Origin: Aquatica leii
Taxonomy: Eukaryota > Arthropoda > Insecta > Coleoptera > Lampyridae
Reading direction: 5' to 3'
DNA: 64,000 nt
NCBI GenBank assembly: GCA_035610365.1
Contig: CM069432.1
Span: 279,905,482 to 279,969,481 of the forward strand
Shown: in pieces, positions 21,490-33,018 of the stretch
Layout: each line of letters opens with the position of its first letter
How positions within the stretch are numbered: position 1 is the first letter of the stretch
Program-made: the position numbers and the translations under genes
The notes under the pieces: generated by a model
Told to the model about the DNA's origin: nothing
Databases searched by the model: none
Seen by the model: only the letters and a program-made list of their open reading frames with translations

Positions 21490-24350
21490 CATACCGCAAC
21501 CAAAAGAACCAAGAAAGAAACACGTGCAGCAGATAAATAAACTTAGATACAAGTTTCTTGTTGCTAGTTCAAAGAAGGCAAACAAAAGGAGGCGAACATA
21601 CATCAGGATATACCTCGAGATATCTATTCTGATGCAACGGTCTCACATACTGAAGCCCGCTGTCTGCAACTTGGTCAATGATGAAAATTCAACTTGGCAA
21701 GTAATTTTTTTATCCATGAAAACGCTGGATACTGATAAATCTTGTTAAATTTTTAGTGACATTTTCAGTCGGAGAACGAGAGAATCTCAAATACAATGGA
21801 GCATCAACAAATCAGTAACAAACGCGTTTGCAAGACTTCGTCTCAGATTTTGCAAGTCCAAACTCCAAATCCTCAAACTCCAAGAAACGCAAGTGGTAAT
21901 ATCTCTGGCACAAGCGACTGCCACGTGATGCTCAAAATCCAAACTCAAGCTAAAACTCCAATCAAGATGTACGGACGAGAGGTATTTGAGAAACCAAATA
22001 TTTCCCTTATTTGCAACACACTGAAGGTGTGCAATACCTCAAAGATGCTTCAGCTGAAACAGAATATAAAAGTGCACAAACTACCAACAATTTTTTGCAG
22101 TTATTACGGAATTTCTATCAAAAATACTTGAAAGACACCTAAACACAACACTTACAATGATGTCATTAAGAAATTTACTCTTTGCATTTTATACACTGGT
22201 GGTTGACTACTACGTAAAAGTCTTTACGCCAATTTGCCCGGTACTTTTCCATCGATTTAATGTTTAAACCGATACGCGCGAGAGACTGGTGCATTTACTT
22301 TGAAGAGTTTTACAAATTTTTTGAAAGATCGCCACCTACCTAAGCAAATTTCGATTAGTGAGGATGGCACACGAACAACAGGCAAAGTGGAATATGATTC
22401 CAAATATGATAAAATTCTAAGGTTTGTTTTGTCCTTAAAATATGGCATTCCTGTGACAAACTCCTTCATGGCCATCTCTGCGATGGAAATCCAGAGTTAT
22501 TTTAAGAACAATACAAAATCTAATTTTGTCCTTAGGTTTTTGGAACTGACATCATATTTACATTCAAAGATGTTCAATCTAAATAGAAATACCTAGGCGA
22601 AAAGACACAGCGATTTAAAATTATTGTAATGGGCTACTCGTCTGACGGGAATTCGCGCCTGCTAAAAGCAAAGCGTCTTAATTCCGTCTTGCCTACGAGT
22701 TCCAATAAATTGCCCATGGTTTTTAGTGGGTTTTAAGGATTCGAAAGCTGAATACGAACTAAGTTATGTACAAGATAATGTCCACATGGCAGCAAAAATG
22801 CGAACTCGGTTGCTTAAACCTGGTATTTGATTTATATCGGAGAATACGGCGCTTCGGTAAGCCATTTCAATGTCTAATCGACACAGTTTCTAAGGATTAA
22901 CACTTTTGACAGCATGGGATCCCAAGCCGGAAGACCAAACTGAGTTATCTTTCAGCCGAAAAAATTTGTGTAACCCAGATTCGTCCAGCTATATTTTTGA
23001 AAATCGTGTACTTTTCCACTACCGCTCAAAAGGACTTGGACGCTTCTACACGTTTATATTATCAGTGGTATTCTATTTTCTGATTAAGAATCTAGAGGCA
23101 ATCATCAAGAAGTATCGCCGGACTTGTTTACATCTTGCCTTTTAATAGTCAAGTCTGTGAAAAACTGTTTTGAGTGACAAGATTAATGACGTCAACTTAT
23201 TCGACGGTAGTCAGTTTTAGTATCAAAGGAATGTTGCACCGAATTGATCGTATTCAAATTATCAACGATTTGACCTTGGATTTAACAGATACTAGAAATT
23301 TCAATGACGAATGCTGTAGCAGATGCAGTTTTATATTTCCACGAGAAAAGAAACGTTCCTTGCCTTAGTCTCCAAATGTTAACGGTAGATTCCAGTATAC
23401 TACAGACGAAGACATAGAAGCCGTTGCTGAACGTGCTATGTCTGACGGAATAAGAGATACCGGAGCCTTGAAAGTTACGGTAGATGAAAATTCTGTGCTT
23501 ACCCATGAAAAAACAAGAATTGAGATATGGTAAAGCATCTCGACAACAATGAGGTGGACAACGAAATCAACGATACATAACCGATGAATGTGCATAACAA
23601 TCTTAGCCAACTCAATCTAAAAACTAGAAGACTGGACGACGAGCTGGACGATTTTGAAAACCAGTACATTCAAGAAAGGAACGATGTACATGATGAAATT
23701 CGTGCAAATTTACTTAAACTTTCAAACTGCGTTTCATTCGGAGAACCTTTACAGATCAGAGATTTTTCGGACAAGAAAACCATTGCCGACCGTAGATTTC
23801 TACAGGTTATTGTAAACGAGAAGAAATATTTAATAACAAAATCTTCGTTTTTTTGGCTTTTAGACGAGACAGATGGTAGAGTTAAGTGATCAGATTAGAC
23901 GTTTTATACAGAGTAAATCCACATGCGCATCCACAGATAAATCACGTTCTGTTAACAAAAGAAATAGAAGGACGAGATCGAATGCTTCAAACAAGGTTTC
24001 AAATTGAGCACATCCACAAATAAAGCAAAGTAAAGAGTCTAAGACGAAACGTTCGGTCAGCAAGTTCGGTCCAAAAATAGAATTGGAATGTTTATCAGAA
24101 TGATGACGTGAAGACGACAGCCTGGACGACATTGACGTTTGTTTGAATAAAAACGATCATGTGAGAGCAATCAGTGATGATCCTTGTACTGTGTGACAGA
24201 AATATAGCAAGAGTGAAATCTGGTACAAACGTACCTGCTGCGAACCGTAAACACAAAGCCAGTGCACTGCTACGGATTCACCACAAGGTTACGTTTGCGA
24301 TTATTGTACCGCCAGTGTCTCAGCCTGTGCCAAGACCAGGTGTTAAATAC
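21490..24350 (+). pseudogene. P-element-like (THAP-type) transposase, frameshifted
   Basis: Pieces in order: a basic coiled region (KEPRKKHVQQINKLRYKF) at about 21500-21600; NDVIKKFTLCILYTGG near 22160; ISISEDGTRTTGKVEYDS and FVLSLKYGIPVTNSF at 22345-22470, the RNase H-like core start; SYVQDNVHMAAKMRTRLLKP at 22762-22825; DPKPEDQTELSF at about 22918; EDIEAVAERAMSDGIRDT at 23410-23460; and KSSFFWLLDETDGRV at 23840-23885 with an acidic tail. These match the P-like transposases repeated in several insect genomes. Stops and shifts between the pieces make it dead. Its position between a gypsy LTR and gypsy gag suggests it inserted into that element. Confidence 0.75.
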
Positions 24351-24529
24351 TTAGAGTACTTGTTTTATTTTACAGAATTTCTACTTTTTGTTTTTGTTAT
24401 TTTTAAGTAAATAACAAAGAAGTTCCTGTTTTTGTTTTTAAAAATACATTTTTTGTGTTTGTAGTGTTTTTGAAATAAATGTTTTATTCGCTCATCGTCT
24501 CTAGTACCTAGTACCTACCTAATTTTATA

Positions 24530-24750
24530 AAATACCGACCGAATTAATAGAAATCTAAGAAATTTTGGGAAAATCCGGGAAAATCAGTTAATGGTATTGG
24601 AACTCAAATGAAATTCTAAGGGAATCCTGAGGGAATCAAGAGAAATCCTAAAGAAATCAGGGGAAATCGGGGGAAAACCTGATGTAATCAGACAATCTAG
24701 TGAAATCTAAGAAAATTTTGGGAAAATCCACGAAAAAAGAAAATTTGCTG
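24530..24750. repeat. Degenerate short-period repeat (GGGAAATC-like)
   Basis: GGAAATC, GGGAAAATC and similar words recur every 10-15 bases. The longer phrase AATCTAAGAAA(A)TTTTGGGAAAATCC occurs near 24552 and again near 24707. No coding signal. Confidence 0.6.
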
Positions 24751-24779
24751 TACAAAATTTGGATTGCGGTTTGCTACGA

Positions 24780-26014
24780 GAGATGCGTAGTTTTAGATCT
24801 AAATCATCTTCTCGTCATAGAAGTTGTTAGTACCACTATCGCTTTGGTAGTAAAGCGACTAAATGTGTGACACCATGACCTACAAATCCAACAGTTTCGG
24901 AACACTACAAAGCCGCTCAACTTGACGCGGCAAGTGATGAGGGCTTATTAAGCCATCGCCGATTTGTGTACAATACATTTTCTAATAAAAACGTACATAT
25001 GTATCTACGCAAATTTTGTATGCTGCTAAGGGAGCTTTAGATTTACGTAGACAATTTTGCTGACCTTTTATTGTTGCAGACGTTCAACATTCCATTATGG
25101 GAGCTGATTTTGTCAGTCACTTTGGACTACTATTAGATATGAAAAAAAAAATTAATTGATGCTTCTACCAATTTTTCAAGATTTCCTCAGCACCTTTGTC
25201 TAAGCAGGTGTCAACGATTCGTGTAATCGATCCTGCACATAGATATTTTTGCTGGCTTCAACAGTTTCCCAAAACTCTTCAGAGAAACTCCTGGCAAGTA
25301 CCCTAATGTTGAACAGCTTCACACTATAATTACAACAGGTACTCCAGTTTCTGCAAAACCAAAAAGGTTATCTCCTGAAACCTAGCTCAAACTAAACTAG
25401 AATTTCAACACATGTTAAACTTAAGGATTTGTAGGCCTTAAAAAAGTGAATAAAATTCATGAATGAAAAGAATAGATCATAGAAACCGTGTGCGGATTAT
25501 AAATCATTAACGTCCGGTTCCACCAACACCACTTAAACTTAAGCAATACTTAAAAACAATCGTTGCTATGGTTTTAACAATCGTATCTCAGTTTTTAAGC
25601 TTTGCTTAAGTTTAAGTCGTGTTGGTGGAACCGGTCGTAAATGCTATAAATATCCCAAATAAGTATCCAATTTCAAGCGTACAAGATTTCAGTACGCAAT
25701 ATGAAGGCAACACAAGGTCACATACCGATTTCTCCTGAAGATACACCAATAACTGCAGTAATTACACTATTTTGACTATTTCAGTTCTTTAAACTTTTGT
25801 TAGGTTTAAAAGACGCTGCGCAAACATGCCAAAGGTGTCTACATTTGATTTTGTTTATTCTCACCTTGACGATATCTTAGTTGCTTCTATTTCTGAAGAT
25901 AAACACGAATTACATTTATTTACACTGTTCACCACTCTTCAACAACATGGAATATGCATTAACTAATCTAAATTTGAATTATGTTGTGTCAATGAAACTT
26001 GTTCTCAGGGTATC
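24780..26014 (+). pseudogene. Gypsy retrotransposon: gag end, protease end, reverse transcriptase
   Basis: It starts with the tail of a gag zinc region (YHYRFGSKATKCVTP, about 24830-24880). 25072-25160 reads VADVQHSIMGADFVSHFGL and LIDASTNFS, the end of a retropepsin domain. 25200-25430 leads into reverse transcriptase (TPVSAKPKRLSPE). A MITE at 25511-25637 splits the RT. After it come IPNKYPISSVQDFS and, at 25850-25890, VYSHLDDILVAS, the palm motif with Tyr changed to His. The end (LQQHGICIN-SKFELCC) is near 25980. Many stops are present. Confidence 0.75.
25511..25637. mobile_element. 127-bp MITE with long inverted repeats and TAA duplication
   Basis: Left arm CGTCCGGTTCCACCAACACC (first 20 bases); the right arm read in reverse is CGACCGGTTCCACCAACACG. 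The pairing continues through ACTTAAACTTAAGCAA and CTTAAAAAC, about 45 bases with a handful of mismatches. TAA flanks both sides (25508-25510 and 25638-25640). A 3-bp TWA duplication is typical of PIF/Harbinger elements, so this is probably a non-autonomous Harbinger-type MITE. It interrupts gypsy reverse transcriptase between DYKSLNA and IPNKYP. Confidence 0.8.
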
Positions 26015-26425
26015 GAGTTAACAATGGGCCACTGATGACGGGGATGAGGGCTGGCAACCCACATTCCCCATTAAACCTCCGCCTGATACACTCTGTCCCG
26101 ACTTAAAAGCCAGTCGGATAGGTACGTGGCCTCTTGCTGACCTTGAGACAGAGAGGACAGTCAGGATTGGTCACACCGTTACACGGTTCTGACAGCGCCG
26201 CCACGTAAAAGCTTCTGTACGGTCTAGGTGCGGAGAGGCGATCTATTTACGCTTCACGTACTTACCAGTGTACCGTGGTATTTATTCCCACTGCACACCG
26301 GCTTTGGTCGATCTTCTAGAAGATCGTGGAGACTACGACTGACCCCTGGGCTTTCCCGCCTCACCTGTTGGGCACTGCCAGTGTGGTTGGCCTCTTCTTA
26401 ACCGCGTGAGTACCGTTCAAAAATT
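26015..26425. other. GC-rich insert of unknown type inside the gypsy
   Basis: About 400 bases, clearly richer in GC than all neighbours, sit between gypsy reverse transcriptase (ends near 26010) and the tether before RNase H (resumes near 26430). It contains a perfect 18-bp palindrome at 26309-26326 (CGATCTTCTAGAAGATCG). I see no coding frame, A/B box or terminal repeat I can name. Confidence 0.5.
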
Positions 26426-27297
26426 TCCACTTACAGAAATTTTTATCTAGTTCCAGTTCCTCATTCTACTGTGACCCAACGCTATTGTTTGATTTATGTA
26501 AAATTCTTAAAACCTCAGACCCGAGGAGCCTTCGATTATTTGAAATCAAAGCAAACGCAACATTATTAGCGCATCTGTCTTCCTTATTACCTCTTACTTT
26601 CAGTGTTGACGCTACTGATTTTGCCATAGTTGCGCCTTTTCAGCAAATGCGAAATAGTAGTCTAAAGTCATTGGAATTTTGTTCAAAAAAACTTGACAAA
26701 AAGCGAATTCTTATAGTACGTCAACTCTTAGCTGCCTACCAAGCAGTCAACTACTACAGGCATAGTTTGGAGTGTCGTACTTGTACTATTTACACCGATC
26801 ATAAACCGTTAATGAATGTGTTTGAAGAAGGTTCCGAAAGACCAAGTCCCAGACAAGCCTTCTAGACTTGATCGTGTAGTTCACGACCAACATACAAAAC
26901 ATACCGAGATCTTTGAATATTTCAGCAGACGTATTCTCTCGAATAGAAACTATAGAATTGTCAGCCACCATTGCTCTACAATACATTGCCCGAGGGCAAT
27001 CATGCAATGAACTTAAATACCTAATCCAATCAGAATCATATAAGTTCCAAGACATACACACCAGCCGACAGAAGATTTGCTCATGTGACTATTACCACCG
27101 TCTCCAAAATTCCGCTATTTACTGACGATGATAAATAGATTTTCACCTTGGCCTGAAACTGTGACACTATTTTAGATATTACGTCCGAAACCGTAGCAAA
27201 TACAGTTTACATCCATTGGATTTGGCGCTTTGGTGCTCCTAAGTAAGTTCATTACTACGGTCAGAGGTAAGCAAGTTGATTGTAACTTTTATTATTA
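26426..27297 (+). pseudogene. Gypsy retrotransposon: RNase H and integrase core
   Basis: RNase H: SVDATDFAIVAPFQQ at about 26600-26645, FCSKKLDKKRILIVRQLLAA at 26680-26740, and CTIYTDHKPLMNVFEEGS at 26783-26835. The linker is NISADVFSRIETIELSATI at 26913-26970. Integrase: DRFSPWPETVTLF at about 27130, then KFITTVRGKQVDCNF at 27244-27288, where the family has an Asp in the TT-D-RG motif and Val now stands. At 27297 the frame is cut by the R1 LINE and resumes near 32480. Confidence 0.75.
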
Positions 27298-27416
27298 GGG
27301 CGTTAGCCAGCCACGGCTGGGTCAAAAAACCCTTAGTACGGTCAGTTATGCAAGGTGGTATATGTTTCCGCTTTTTTCTCCATTGCATAACCTCGAGAAG
27401 TAAGTAAGTGCACTAA

Positions 27417-29180
27417 TTAATCATGCACGAGTCCACCCCGCGTACAACAAATCTTCGATTCAGCTTCTTTTGTTCTCATTACTGTAGTGAGAAATGCACT
27501 AATTTTTTGGCAAGCTGTTTTATTACTAATCATTGTTCCACGTCTTTTTCGCAAAGATAACAAATTGGGTTTTCCTTTTTTTTTGATTCCACATAGGTAG
27601 GAACCAAAGCAGCCATGTTTTGTTAGTGTCTGAGTAGAGTAATAGTTCAGGATTCCAAATCTACGGCTTGTCCATACCTTGCGAGTCCAGGTTGCTTTGG
27701 AGTATTCATCCAAGCGAACTTTCTATTTTCGAATGGATTTTGATTTTCTTGCGTTTTTAGGGATTCCTGGTCTAGCTTTGTGCCTTTCTTCAGCTAGGAC
27801 GTCGATTGGTACGGAGTCCGCCACCACCCTAGCAGCTTCATGGGAGACGGTGCAATACGCTGAAGTTGTTCTTAGAGCTACATTTCTTTGGGTTTTATCG
27901 ACCACACTCATGTATTTCCCAATTTTCAAGACCGATAGCCATACTGGTGCTGCGTACACAAGTGCTGATACGATGGTGTTCTTAATTAATTTCTTTTTAA
28001 TGGCTGATGGGCTTTGGCCGTTAGCCTAGCAAATGTAGCAGCTCGTTTGTCTGCCTTTTTCGTTGTAGTATCCAAGTGCGTCCCAATCGTCAGATTTTTG
28101 TCGAGTAAGGATTCTAGGTATTTTATGTTATCTTTTACTGGTACGGGCACACCTCTGTGGCAAAAAATGATTTTTCTTTTACCCGTGAACGCTATGGCTT
28201 CAGTTTTTTCTACTGCTACCTGCAGTTTATTTCGCATCAACTAGGAATACGTTGAACTTGTCTTGGAAGTTGGGTATAAAGCAGATCATCGTAAAAGATG
28301 TTCCAAATGGTCGGCCCCAGGATAGAACCCTCAGGGATTCCGTGCGTCATATGACGTTGTACACTGTTGCTGTTATCATCTGTGTATGTGATGTATCTAT
28401 TTGTTAAGTAATTAGCAACAGTTTTAATTAAGTGGGCATTCATACCCTTCTTCCGCATTTTTTCTATGACAAGCACCCAAGGCACTCGGTTTTGGCCGCC
28501 ATTGCTAAGTCTCTAATTCTGAGGAGAACATCTTTCGTAGATTTACCCTAGGTGAAACCAAATTGGCAATCGGATAGTACACCATGACTCTCTATTTCGC
28601 TCGCGTTTCTAATCAGTAGCAACCGTTCCTAGACTTTGGCTATGTTGTTTATCAGGTAAATCGGTCGGAAGCTATTTGGCTTTTTGGGATGAGAACCAGG
28701 TGTGATGTTTTCTATCTGGAAAGTGCCGTTAACAAAGTTTTTGATTTAGAATAGTTAATAATAGTTCCGGAAATTTGGTTGCCGTGATTTTAATTACTTC
28801 ATTTGGGATTCCATCTAGGCCAAGTGCATTTTTGTATCCAATTTAAAAATTGTTTCCTTCGGCTCTTTTTTAGTAAAAGGTGGTGGGGAAGTGGTGATGC
28901 CAAAGTGCCAAGTTGTTATAAGCTGTTTTGAAGTATGGGGGAACACCTTTATTCCTGCTTCTCATATCCGACCGATAGTTGTCCCTGCAAGTTTTACGTA
29001 AATGTTGTAGGTCTTTAGACTACCAGTACATAGCATTGCGCTGTTTTACTCTTTTAGAGCGGCGCATGCTTTGTGAGCACGCGAAAAACATTGTTTTATC
29101 AAGACAGGTGGTATCGTTTATATTGTTTGTGGAGAATTTCGCTTCTAGTGTTCTAATTAGCTTTTCATTATCTAACTTGT
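27417..29180 (-). pseudogene. R1-clade LINE ORF2, linker and reverse transcriptase
   Basis: Minus strand, several frames: linker SMRRSKRVKQRNAMYW (about 29060), ALGLDGIPNEVIKI (about 28810), TLPDR-type fingers near 28740-28680, and HGIPEGSILGPTIWNIFYDD (28366-28290). The FADD palm motif is deleted: the sequence jumps from VQRIPS to NKLQVAVEKTEAIAF (28230). The thumb (YLESLLDKNLTIGTHLD) and MYAAPVWLSVLKIGKY follow at 28130-27900. The C-terminal part around 27640-27550 has lost its knuckle cysteines. Confidence 0.75.
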
Positions 29181-29259
29181 TTGTTTACCAGCGGGTTTTT
29201 GGCCTTTTTTGAATTGGGGTCATTTTCTGGGCTATTTGTAAATTTCAAATATAATATAT

Positions 29260-30047
29260 TTGTGGTTGCTCAGGCTTTATACCGAGCACCTATATGGGTA
29301 GAGGCAATGAAAATACAGCGATATCGAAATAAGATTGGAACAATCCAAAGAATTATGGCACTTAAGGTATGCAGTGTATACAGGACGGCTTCAACAGCCG
29401 CAGTAATGATAGTAGCTGGATTGATATTAATCCACCTTATAGCCGATGAAAGAAAGAGCTACTCCGACCAGCGACAATACACGAATAAGATAGATAGGAT
29501 AAAAGAGAGAAGCATTACGTATAAAAAATGACAGGAAGAATGGGATACCGCAACAACAGGCAAGTGGACACATCGGTTAATCCCAAAAATAGAAAGCTGG
29601 TTAGAAAGAAAACATGGCCAGGTGTCCTTTTATTTGACACGGTGTCTAACAGGCCATGGAGTATTCTCATCATTCACATACAGAATTGGAAAGAAACTGG
29701 ATCCAAAATGTGTCTACTGCACGGAAATAAACGACACTCCAGAGCACACAATGTTTTATTGTAAAAAATGGGAAAATGGGAGACACACGCTAACAAAAAC
29801 TCTAAACGGCCAAAAAGTGATGCCAGAAAATATGGTAAAATTTATGATTGAAAGTAAAAATAAGCTACCTGGAAAGAATAATGCAAGAAAAAGAATAAGA
29901 TGAGTTATGCACAGAAAATGTATAGTAAAACAAAAAACTAGAAAATACCTGTAGATGGTTACGCCGAAAAGGCAGGAACTCTACAGCGTAGAAGCATACG
30001 GAGAGGTTTAGGGCGGTAGGCATGCCCAAGAAGGTATGAGTCCGGCA
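29260..30047 (+). pseudogene. R1-clade LINE ORF2 C-terminus, plus strand
   Basis: LYRAPIWVEAMKIQRYRNK and KVCSVYRTASTAAVMIVAG at 29277-29420 are the reverse-transcriptase thumb. RCLTGHGVFSSFTYRIG and CVYCTEINDTPEHTMFYC at 29640-29765 form the C-terminal zinc knuckle, with all four ligands present. The 3' untranslated part (about 29905-30047) shares the phrase GAGGTTTAGGGCGGTAGGC with the 3' end of the R1 copy at 53925. It lies in opposite orientation inside the larger R1 copy. Confidence 0.75.
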
Positions 30048-30240
30048 CTACTCAACAGTACCGAGGTCTTCGACCATGATGGTATTTGTGTTTTTATCCC
30101 ATTTAATATTTGGTTCCCTGATGAGAACGCCTTCAGCCTGCATTTTTTCGGCAATAATAAAGACTAAGAATTGTGCTTCTTTTCTACGCCTGATGTTTAT
30201 TTGCTGAATCCTAATGGTTGTGTAATCCATATTGATGTTA
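30048..30240 (-). pseudogene. R1-clade LINE ORF2 endonuclease start
   Basis: Minus-strand frame opening MDYTTIRIQQINIRRRKEAQ and reaching GVLIREPNIKWDKNTN, which corresponds to the first 60 residues of an apurinic-like LINE endonuclease (N-x-x-R/K ... Q/R-EP). The remainder of the domain is absent, replaced by the plus-strand fragment at 29260-30047. Confidence 0.65.
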
Positions 30241-30279
30241 TATGTTAACTGAGTTATTGCTGCATCTGCCTGGAGGTTC

Positions 30280-31860
30280 TTATATCTTGAATTTTTTTCT
30301 AAACTTTAAGCACGGCATAGACCAGCGGGCATGACCCTGAGTACTACAGGTTGCACAAAATTTTATATCTGAACATGCAGCTCTCGCGTGCTCTTCCTTT
30401 CCACAGTTTAGGCATAGCTTTCTATTTATCCCTGTGGACTTGTTCGCTGTTTTCCAGCATATAAAACATTTGACAAGGTCCACTTTCTCCCCTATCCTAC
30501 AGTTGTTTAGACCAACCCTAATATATTTTGTATTAATAAGCATGTCTGCGATCTCTGTTGACGTAGATACCGTTATTGTTTCTTGCTGGTCTGAGATTTT
30601 CAAGTCTTATCTTTTTTCCCAGTTCTACGCCAATAACTGTAGTTAGAGCCTCTACAACTTCCTCCACGTTTGTCCTCGTCCAGGTTGTGCATGTGCAAAG
30701 TTATTCCGTTTGTCTCATAGAGCATATCGTATCCTGCATTGCAGCATCCACTTTTTCTTTGATGTTATTTAGTGTGCTTTGGTTTTGTGAAGCTACTAAA
30801 AAATGTCCGTTTTTGTTTTTTTTAACGGCCTTTCGTAGCGAGGACAGAGTAGTGGACCTTATCGCTTCTTTAACCCTTCTCAAGAAGTCCGCAAAGGATT
30901 TCCCATCATTCTTAATGATCAGGGAGCTTGTTTTTGGTTTGGGAGCCTTGTTTTTTATTAGCATTCTCTAAGGCTGTACACTTCTGTAGAAGAACAACAA
31001 CCTGCGAGTCTCTGAAGATGAAATCACATAGGTTCCTGGTGTGAGAGTTCATACTTGTTTCCATTAGCCGTATGTTCTGAATTGTTACCGCTTGTGCCCT
31101 GTCCCTGGCATTCCCCATAGCCATCGAGGCCGTTTTATCCCATTTCTTAAGGTCTACATTACAGACGCCACCGATTAGTTTTGATGATTAGGTTATTGTA
31201 TCCTGCTCTTGTCCAGTTTCATTTTCTAGAATGTTAATGGTTTTAGTGCCGATTATATTCCCTGGATCCAGATAACATTCTTTAATTAATTTTGAGGGTT
31301 CTACTAGCTGTTTACTACCATCTTTTCTATTATTAGTTAGGTAGAACTGATTATTGCACTCTTCTGACCTTTCAACAGTCGCCTGGTAGACGGAATTGGG
31401 CCACTGTTCTTGAAGAAACCGCCAGAAATTGCCAAAAGAGACGGCCTCTTTAAGCATGTTTCTTATCCTCCTTTTCTTTAGTTTCTCCTCAGATATTTCC
31501 TTTTTGTATCTTACGCATAGGTCAGGTTCTTCAAGTGTTCTCAAGTCTAATGCTTTCTTCGGTTTTCAATCGCTAATTTGGCCTTTATCATGTTTCTTTT
31601 CTCAGTGGTAGACAGTTGACTATACTGCGGATTTTTGACGCGTTGTCTTTTATTTCACGTTCTGTATTGGTTGGCTCTATCTGACCCATTAAGCAAATTT
31701 AATAGTTTTTCTTGTAGTAGTCTAGCAACCTTGTACGGATTTGTAACTCCTTCCAAACTAAATGTATTGGGTCTTTTTCTTTTGGTCGCAGACATGCAAT
31801 TCTCGTCGTTTCAGGTGAGCTCGAGAACTCCTATGTTGGGTGACACTAAATGACCTGAGT
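30280..31860 (-). pseudogene. R1-clade LINE ORF1 (gag-like nucleic-acid-binding protein)
   Basis: Minus-strand pieces at 31544-31188, 31124-30912, 30964-30701 and 30603-30280 give a basic, coiled N-terminal half (SEEKLKKRRIRNMLKEAV), a middle domain (SLRKAVKKNKNGHFLVAS) and three zinc knuckles at the end: CFICWK..., CLNCGKEEHARAAC, and CATCSTQGHARWSMPC. This is the ORF1 layout of R1 elements, which coat the RNA. The first knuckle has lost its His/Cys half. Four frames in place of one show decay. Confidence 0.7.
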
Positions 31861-31950
31861 CGCCCCTTCTGAGAATACGAAGGCCGGAATCTATGCTTCC
31901 TTTGGCCAAAAGACAAGAGAACACAGCGTGAAAAGTGCGCCACCTTACAG

Positions 31951-32480
31951 GTATTCAGAAAAGAAGAGAAAATAAGGAGAATCCAGGCTCAAGTAAATCC
32001 AATAAAAATAAAGTTTTCTTTATAGCCTTCGTAGATTACTTCAAATTCGTTTAGATGTGAAATAATTTTATTATTTAATTTTATTAAAGCACTAAGGTAT
32101 TCATTAGGAGAGCATTTTTGGTGTTAAAAGAAGCGTCTCAAAAGGTACTAATTATAACAGATAAAACCGTTTTCATCGCTCCAACCATTCAGCAGATAAT
32201 TTGGTCTTTATGCCGCCGAACTGATTGCCTCCTCCTTAGTTTATTACTGAATCGATAAGGGAAAAAAGTACATCTATGAGGAGGTACCAAAAAACCACCC
32301 CTATACGAACACTCAAAAGGTTTTAGTTTTTAAACGTCTAGTTGTAGGGGTAAAATAAAACTTAAAAAACAAACAACGCGCACACAGATAATACTACCAC
32401 TAGTCATAAAAAGGGCACTAAAAACGGGGTTGTGGGGTATTAGTGGATAGATATTAAAAAATCCTACCTTTTGACATGAC
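31951..32480. other. Unassigned stretch between LINE and gypsy
   Basis: No gene found. It lies between the R1 LINE 5' end and the point where gypsy integrase resumes, so it may be LINE 5' untranslated region or a further insertion. Confidence 0.4.
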
Positions 32481-32985
32481 CCAAAAATACAACGAAACCA
32501 CGCTCGCTGCGTAAACAGCCCCTAAGCTAATGGTGTGGTAGAACGGTGGCACAAAACTTTATAGTCAGCATTAAAAGCTCACTTAAGTGAAGATTGGGTT
32601 TCTACACTGCCGACCGTGCTTTTGCGACTTCGTAATCTACGTCAGCTAAAATGATATACGGTGAAACCATCAGACTTCCGGTGGGCATGTTCGAAAATTT
32701 GTAGTCACACGATACCCCACTCTAAAAGAAAGGTATTTCGCCAACCAAATCGCATGGACACAGCACATGCTTTCGTGCGTCATGATGCAACAAGGAAATC
32801 ACTACAGCATATATGACGGTACATTTAAAGTAGTTTCGCGTACTGAAAACGTTCAAGTTGCAGACTACCCATGGTACTGAAACGGTTTCCACCGATTGAG
32901 TACCATCAACGACTCCAAAAGATCTCCCGAAAATAACTATACCACCGACGGAAGCAGTAATACCACAACCATTTAAAGCTAATAC
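32481..32985 (+). pseudogene. Gypsy integrase C-terminal part
   Basis: ANGVVERWHKTL at about 32530-32565 carries the catalytic Glu of integrase. LSEDWVSTLPTVLLRLRNLR follows at about 32585-32640, then MIYGETIRLP, AFVRHDATRKSLQ (about 32770-32810) and YDGTFKVVSRT (about 32815). It continues the domain cut at 27297, so the two are halves of one element separated by the LINE. The C-terminal chromatin-binding part ends near 32985, just before the 3' LTR. Confidence 0.75.
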
Positions 32986-33018
32986 CAAATAATGCTGACG
33001 TCAAGTAGATGGAGTATA

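Larger units (their letters stand above)
27298..31950 (-). mobile_element. R1-clade LINE (minus) inserted in gypsy integrase, itself interrupted
   Basis: Reading from right to left: ORF1 (31860-30280), the start of ORF2 endonuclease (30240-30048), a plus-strand R1 fragment (29260-30047), and the ORF2 linker and reverse transcriptase (29180-27417) with a 3' untranslated region ending in a TAA-rich tail at about 27298. The left edge is exact because gypsy integrase stops there. The right edge, between 31950 and about 32480, is not resolved. I could not find a clear target duplication. Confidence 0.65.

Noticed and set aside
24530..24750. Possible CRISPR-like array
   Set aside because: Units are 10-15 bases, degenerate and without spacers of constant length, and the DNA is eukaryotic.
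27679..28029. 116-aa plus-strand frame with hydrophobic stretches
   Set aside because: Antisense of the R1 reverse-transcriptase thumb on the minus strand (MYAAPVWLSVLKIGKY).
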